Assembly (NCBI RefSeq): GCF_030418305.1
Contig: NZ_JAUHPX010000003.1
Coordinates: 248,001 to 312,000 of the forward strand
DNA length: 64,000 bases
Direction of reading: 5' to 3'
Source: Demequina lignilytica
Lineage (GTDB): Bacteria; Actinomycetota; Actinomycetes; Actinomycetales; Demequinaceae
In this document: positions 60,042 through 64,000 of the stretch, piece after piece
Layout: each line of letters opens with the position of its first letter
How positions within the stretch are numbered: position 1 is the first letter of the stretch
Translations under genes and position numbers: made by a program
Notes under the pieces: model-generated
Database searches by the model: none
Seen by the model: only the letters and a program-made list of their open reading frames with translations
What the model was told of the DNA's origin: nothing

Positions 60042-61225
60042 AGCCCGAGCGCCTCGACTAGGCCGTCGACGGTCCCCGCGGCTCCGACCGCCTCGAAGTA
60101 CGCCGACCCGTGGGTCCACATCACCCGCGTGTCCTCCTCGTCGGAGAGCTCGGCGCGCTCGCCCACGACCTGGCCGCCGGCGGTCGCGTCGGTCAGCTCG
60201 GCGTCGCTCCCCGCCGCGGCGACCAGGGCCAGGTGCGCATCGTCCTCGGTGTAGAGCTGCCGGGCCTCCACCGTCACCTCCTCGGTGCCGTCGGAGTAGG
60301 TCAGGGTGTGCCACTCGGCGACCCTTCCCGGCAGCGCCTCGTCCGACGCCGCAGCGTGGGTGTCGACCGCCGTCAGGGCCCACGTGCCGGCCACCAGCGG
60401 CATCGCGGCGAGGAACGGCGTCGGCTCCTCGAGCTCGATGGGCTCCACGACGGCGCCCGCCGGGGCGCTCATCACCCGTTGCGCCGGGATGTCGATGGCT
60501 GCCGGGTGCAGGGCGGGCCAGAGGATCGCGAGGGTGATCGCCGCGATGGTGAGGAGGCCGATGAGCACCAGGGGCCAGGCGCGCCCGGGCCGGCGCTCCG
60601 CGAGGTCGACGGCGGGCGGAGGCGCGGGGGTGTCGGGCGGGGAGCCGGGGCCCTCCGTACCGTCCTCGGACGCGGCGACGCGGGGCCGGTACAGCGGTGT
60701 GTCCGCATCCAGGTGGTGTCGGCGGAGGTCCGCGGCCGACGCGATCGCGGGCTCGGGCGTCGACACGCGAGGCTCGTCCCCGGGCGCCGCGGCCGCTCCG
60801 GCGAACGTCGGCACCCACCGCGGCTCGGAGTCGCCCAGGTCGGCCGGCGCGGCGCCGTTCGCGTCGACCCGGGGGATCCCGCCCAGGGGGGTCGGCGCTC
60901 CGGAGGCAGAGAGGGACGCGTTGGCCGCGGCCGCGCGTCCCAGCAGCTGGATCGAGGTCAGGGGGCCGTCGGCCACCGCGGGCGCGTCCTGGGGCATGGT
61001 CTCGAAGGGGCCGCGCGGCTCCGGCGCGACCTCGTCGGGCGAAGGAGACGCCACCGGCGACACGATCACCGACTCGTCGACCTCGACATCGACGGGCTCG
61101 GGGGACGGTGCGCTCCGGCGGGGCGACAGCGGCGTCACGGGCTTGGATGGCGCGACCTGGTCGCGCTCCGGCACGTCCGTCGCGTCCCCTGCGCGCGCGT
61201 CGGGACCCTCGGGGTGCTCGGTCAT
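60038..61225 (-). CDS. Single-span membrane protein with long cytosolic Pro-rich part
   Basis: The 395-residue protein has a long disordered N-terminal region rich in Pro, Ala and acidic residues (about 1-200), one membrane helix (AWPLVLIGLLTIAAITLAIL) near residue 225, and an extracellular domain with PFLAAMPLVAGTWALTAVDT and EVTVEARQLYTEDDAHLALV. No family was recognised. TACGCT on the minus strand lies 6 nt before ATG, so the mRNA is probably leaderless. It could be a surface or cell-wall-associated protein. Confidence 0.7.
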   Translation of the reverse strand: MTEHPEGPDARAGDATDVPERDQVAPSKPVTPLSPRRSAPSPEPVDVEVDESVIVSPVASPSPDEVAPEPRGPFETMPQDAPAVADGPLTSIQLLGRAAAANASLSASGAPTPLGGIPRVDANGAAPADLGDSEPRWVPTFAGAAAAPGDEPRVSTPEPAIASAADLRRHHLDADTPLYRPRVAASEDGTEGPGSPPDTPAPPPAVDLAERRPGRAWPLVLIGLLTIAAITLAILWPALHPAAIDIPAQRVMSAPAGAVVEPIELEEPTPFLAAMPLVAGTWALTAVDTHAAASDEALPGRVAEWHTLTYSDGTEEVTVEARQLYTEDDAHLALVAAAGSDAELTDATAGGQVVGERAELSDEEDTRVMWTHGSAYFEAVGAAGTVDGLVEALGL

Positions 61226-61303
61226 GGGGCCAGCGTAGAGGCGCAGTCCGACCGCGCGGCGGCGCCGCACCGCGTGTCACACCGCACGGGTAGCGTGTGC
61301 CGC

Positions 61304-62677
61304 ATGGCGACCTCGACCAGGAAGAGCACCCCCGGCTACCGGTGCACCGAGTGCGGCTGGACCGCTGTGAAGTGGGTGGGCCGGTGCGGCGAGTGCCAGG
61401 CGTGGGGCACCGTGGTCGAGGCGGGCGCCGCCCCGGCGGGCCCGGCCACCAAGGCCACCGCGGTGACGACGCCCGCGACCCCCCTGCCGCGGGTCGACGC
61501 GGCCGCGGCGCGCCGCACTCCGACCGGCGTCGGCGAGCTCGACCGGGTGCTCGGCGGTGGCTTCGTCCCGGGCGCGGTGGTGCTGCTCGCCGGCGAGCCG
61601 GGAGTCGGCAAGTCGACCCTGCTGCTGGACGTCGCCGCGCGTGCGGCGCGCGACGGCGGCACGGTGCTCTACGTGTCGGGCGAGGAGAGCGCCGGCCAGA
61701 TCCGGCTGCGCGCCGAGCGCATCGGGGCCCTGGAGGACCAGGTCCTCCTCGCGGCCGAGACGGACCTGGGCGCCGTGCTCGCCCACCTCGACCAGGCGGC
61801 GCCATCGCTCGTGATGATCGACTCGATCCAGACCATCGCCTCCGCGCAGATCGACGGCACCCCCGGCGGCGTCGGGCAGGTGCGCGAGGTCTCGTCCGCG
61901 CTCATCCAGGCCGCGAAGACCCGTGGCCTCCCCATGGTGCTCGTGGGGCACGTGACCAAGGACGGGTCGGTCGCCGGCCCGCGCATCGTCGAGCACCTGG
62001 TCGACGTGGTCTGCCAGTTCGAGGGCGACCAGCACAGCCCGCTGCGACTCCTGCGGGCGCTCAAGAACCGCTTCGGCTCGGTCGACGAGGTGGGCTGCTT
62101 CCAGCTGGTCGACTCCGGCATCGAGTCCGTCGCGGACCCGAGCGGGCTGTTCCTGTCGCACGAGTCGGAGCCGGTGCCCGGCACCTGCCCGACCATCACG
62201 CTCGACGGCAAGCGGCCGCTGCCGGCGGAGATCCAGGCGCTGGTGGCTCCGAGCGCGCTGTCGAACCCGCGCCGGGCCACCTCGGGGGTCGACTCGTCGC
62301 GCGTCGCCATGCTCCTGGCGGTGCTGCACCGGCGCGTGGGCGTCGCTCTCGCGGCCGACGACGTCTACGTCTCGACCGTGGGAGGCGCCCGGGTCATCGA
62401 GCCGGCGGCGGACGTGGCGCTGGCGCTCGCCCTCGCCTCGGCTCGCGCCGACCGTCCCGTGCGGGCCGGCTGGGCCGCCGTGGGGGAGGTGGCGCTCTCC
62501 GGTGCGGTGCGTCCGGTCGCGGCCACGGCGCAGCGCGTCGCCGAGGCTGCCAGGCTCGGCTTCACCGACGTGGTGGTGCCGGCCAAGGTCGACGCCGGGC
62601 GTCTCGCGGCGGGGATCCGGCTCCACCCGGTGGGCTCCGTCGCCGAGGCGGTCGCGCTCGCGATCCCCGGGGAGTGA
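61304..62677 (+). CDS. radA: DNA repair protein RadA
   Basis: The 457-residue protein has a C4 zinc finger (YRCTECGWTAVKWVGRCGEC), a RecA-like core with Walker A LAGEPGVGKSTLLLD, Walker B LVMIDSIQTIAS, the RadA-specific KNRFG motif in LKNRFGSVDEVG, and a C-terminal Lon-like domain (VGVALAADDVYVSTVGGARV). RadA helps RecA-dependent branch migration in recombination and repair. TAGCGT (61291-61296) lies 7 nt before ATG, so the mRNA is probably leaderless. Confidence 0.95.
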   Translation: MATSTRKSTPGYRCTECGWTAVKWVGRCGECQAWGTVVEAGAAPAGPATKATAVTTPATPLPRVDAAAARRTPTGVGELDRVLGGGFVPGAVVLLAGEPGVGKSTLLLDVAARAARDGGTVLYVSGEESAGQIRLRAERIGALEDQVLLAAETDLGAVLAHLDQAAPSLVMIDSIQTIASAQIDGTPGGVGQVREVSSALIQAAKTRGLPMVLVGHVTKDGSVAGPRIVEHLVDVVCQFEGDQHSPLRLLRALKNRFGSVDEVGCFQLVDSGIESVADPSGLFLSHESEPVPGTCPTITLDGKRPLPAEIQALVAPSALSNPRRATSGVDSSRVAMLLAVLHRRVGVALAADDVYVSTVGGARVIEPAADVALALALASARADRPVRAGWAAVGEVALSGAVRPVAATAQRVAEAARLGFTDVVVPAKVDAGRLAAGIRLHPVGSVAEAVALAIPGE

Positions 62678-62704
62678 GACCCGCCGCGCGGGGCAGGGGC
62701 GCCG

Positions 62705-63331
62705 CTACCCGATCTGGAACTGGAGCCGCTCGGCGGTGATCCCCTGCACGGTCAGCTCGGCGTAGTAGTAGCCGGGCTGCGGCACGTCGTTCGAGCTGCC
62801 GCAGCCCTCGAAGGACCACTCGCGGGGCCAGGCCACCGACGTCGTCTCCTCGGCGCCCGGCTGCAGCAGCCAGCTCGTGTCCAGGATCGCGGCGGTCGCG
62901 TCGCAGTCGGTCGACATCCACACGCGGGTGTCGCCGGACGTGATCAGCAGGGACGTGTCGACCGTGCCGTCGAGCAGGCACTCGACGGTGCCGATCTGGG
63001 TCAGCGTCACGGGGAACGTGACGGCATCGGCGGACACGTCGGGCGTCCCGAGCGCCACCGCGACGTCGGTGGCGGTGCAGTCGGCGATCGCGGCGGGCTC
63101 GGCGCTCGTGCTGGTGGTCACGGTCGGGGACGGGGAGGCGCTCGGCGCGGCGGTCGCCGTCGGGGACGGGGTGGCGCTCGGCGCGGCGGTGTCGGCGCCG
63201 CTCGAGGTGATCGCGCGGATCGCGAGCCAGGTCACGGCGACGATGACGATCAGCGCGAACGCGACGACGATCCGTCGGCGCCGGTACACCTCCGGCGGCA
63301 GCCGCCGCGGCGCCTGGGGCACCTGATCCAT
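62705..63331 (-). CDS. Membrane-anchored protein of unknown function
   Basis: ATG 63331, preceded by CGGAGGTGAGTG, gives 208 residues with a basic N-terminus, one membrane helix (IVVAFALIVIVAVTWLAIRA) and a Ser/Thr/Pro/Ala linker (SATPSPTATAAPSASPSPTV). The outer domain has DCTATDVAVALGTPDVSADA, VECLLDGTVDTSLLITSGDT and a C-terminal PQPGYYYAELTVQGI, with several cysteines that may form disulfides. The layout resembles DUF4232-like outer domains but is not certain. It probably faces the cell wall. Confidence 0.72.
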   Translation of the reverse strand: MDQVPQAPRRLPPEVYRRRRIVVAFALIVIVAVTWLAIRAITSSGADTAAPSATPSPTATAAPSASPSPTVTTSTSAEPAAIADCTATDVAVALGTPDVSADAVTFPVTLTQIGTVECLLDGTVDTSLLITSGDTRVWMSTDCDATAAILDTSWLLQPGAEETTSVAWPREWSFEGCGSSNDVPQPGYYYAELTVQGITAERLQFQIG

Positions 63332-63390
63332 CACTCACCTCCGGACTCTGCGTCTACCGTAACCGCGCCCGGGACCGGGAGAATGGCGGC

Positions 63391-64000
63391 ATGCCGCACG
63401 AATCCGAGTCCGCCGCCGCGCGCGATGCGCGCATGGTCGCCGCGGTCCTTGAATGGTTCGCCCAGGCCGGCCGCGACCTGCCGTGGCGCGGGGGCTCGGC
63501 GACCCCATGGGGGGTGCTCGTCAGCGAGATCATGCTGCAGCAGACCCCCGTGGTCCGAGTCGAGCCGGTGTGGCGCGAGTGGATGGCCCGCTGGCCCGCC
63601 CCCGTGGACCTCGCCGCAGCCGAGCAGGCCGACGCGGTCCGAGCCTGGGGGCGGCTCGGCTACCCGCGGCGGGCCAAGCGGCTGTGGGAGTGCGCCGGCG
63701 CTCTCGTCGATCGGCACGGCGGCGTGGTGCCCCGCACCTACGAGGAGCTCGTGGCGCTGCCCGGGATCGGCGACTACACCGCCGCCGCCGTGGTGGCCTT
63801 CGCGCACGGCGGGCGGTCGGTGGTGCTCGACACCAACGTCAGGCGGGTGATCGGCCGCGCGTGGCACGGGCGCGCCCTGCCGGCCGCGCATCAGACGGTG
63901 GGCGAGCGGGCGCATGCGGCGTCGCTGGTGCCACGGGACGATGCGGGGGCGGCCGAGTGGGCCGTCGCCTCGATGGAGCTGGGCGCGCTGGTGTGCACCG
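63391..64000 (+). CDS. mutY: A/G-specific adenine glycosylase (MutY), 3' end outside window
   Basis: The 203 visible residues start MPHESESAAARDARMVAAVL and contain RDLPWRGGSATPWGVLVSEI, MLQQTPVVRV, the helix-hairpin-helix LPGIGDYTAAAVVAFAHGGR and catalytic Asp in VVLDTNVRRVIGRAW. The frame ends at the first cysteine of the iron-sulfur cluster region (ELGALVCT). It removes adenine mispaired with 8-oxoguanine. An earlier ATG at 63383 is in another frame. It diverges from the membrane protein gene by 59 nt. Confidence 0.93.
   Translation, partial: MPHESESAAARDARMVAAVLEWFAQAGRDLPWRGGSATPWGVLVSEIMLQQTPVVRVEPVWREWMARWPAPVDLAAAEQADAVRAWGRLGYPRRAKRLWECAGALVDRHGGVVPRTYEELVALPGIGDYTAAAVVAFAHGGRSVVLDTNVRRVIGRAWHGRALPAAHQTVGERAHAASLVPRDDAGAAEWAVASMELGALVCT

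Overview
The window is a 64 kb chromosome segment of a high-GC Gram-positive bacterium (Actinomycetota, probably Micrococcales; the genus cannot be settled from the sequence alone). The evidence is roughly 70% GC, lipoprotein signals, IclR, TetR, ROK and DHA2 families, RadA and MutY of actinobacterial type, and many apparently leaderless starts where a TAnnnT box sits 6-7 nt before ATG. No prophage, insertion sequence, CRISPR array or rRNA operon was seen. One tRNA, tRNA-Gly(CCC), is present.

Layout. 1-8.0 kb: a truncated DUF5317 membrane protein, a DUF4349 lipoprotein, tRNA-Gly, a membrane-anchored phosphodiesterase with a LURP-one-like partner, two tandem paralogous lipoproteins and three small proteins. 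8.0-28.0 kb: the most distinctive part, a catabolic island. It holds two tandem sugar-binding lipoproteins, two ABC permeases without an ATPase, a SnoaL-like protein, two single-chain fusions of a C-glycoside deglycosidase beta-like domain to a TIM-barrel alpha-like domain, a separate TIM-barrel epimerase, three Gfo/Idh/MocA oxidoreductases, a GMC flavoprotein resembling C-glycoside 3-oxidases, a ROK kinase, two ROK repressors and a DHA2 transporter. Six copies of a 23-bp operator (NTTATG-N11-CRTAAN), several on near-consensus promoters, join these genes in one candidate regulon. My inference is uptake of a (C-)glycoside, oxidation at C3, cleavage of the glycosidic C-C or C-O bond, then processing and phosphorylation of the sugar. 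28.0-31.5 kb: an IclR regulator divergent from a 3-oxoacid CoA-transferase (A, B) and thiolase operon.

31.5-47.8 kb: housekeeping and accessory genes, including two efflux MFS proteins, an ABC-F protein, an SDR protein, a deaminase, a GNAT-AAA+ fusion, an FKBP, a three-HTH protein beside a 133-bp palindromic repeat, an ArsR-SRPBCC pair, a PrmC-like methyltransferase, an amidohydrolase-Dcu transporter pair and a TetR-controlled exporter. 47.8-48.9 kb: a DUF559-type nuclease gene enclosed by two near-identical 26-27 bp hairpins. 48.9-54.9 kb: a two-component system divergent from a DUF4956, VTC-domain and carbohydrate-binding lipoprotein operon and a small protein gene; CCCAG-type repeats 11 bp apart precede all three transcription units. 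54.9-64 kb: LysR with a class-V aminotransferase, proC, an ABC-2 exporter with TetR, a membrane protein, radA, a membrane-anchored protein and the 5' part of mutY.

Across the window the 10-mer GGACGATGCG (either strand) occurs 31 times, where base composition predicts well under one. It is missing from two long stretches of the glycoside island. Together with the paired hairpins and the 133-bp palindrome, this is the most unusual structure that the genes do not explain.
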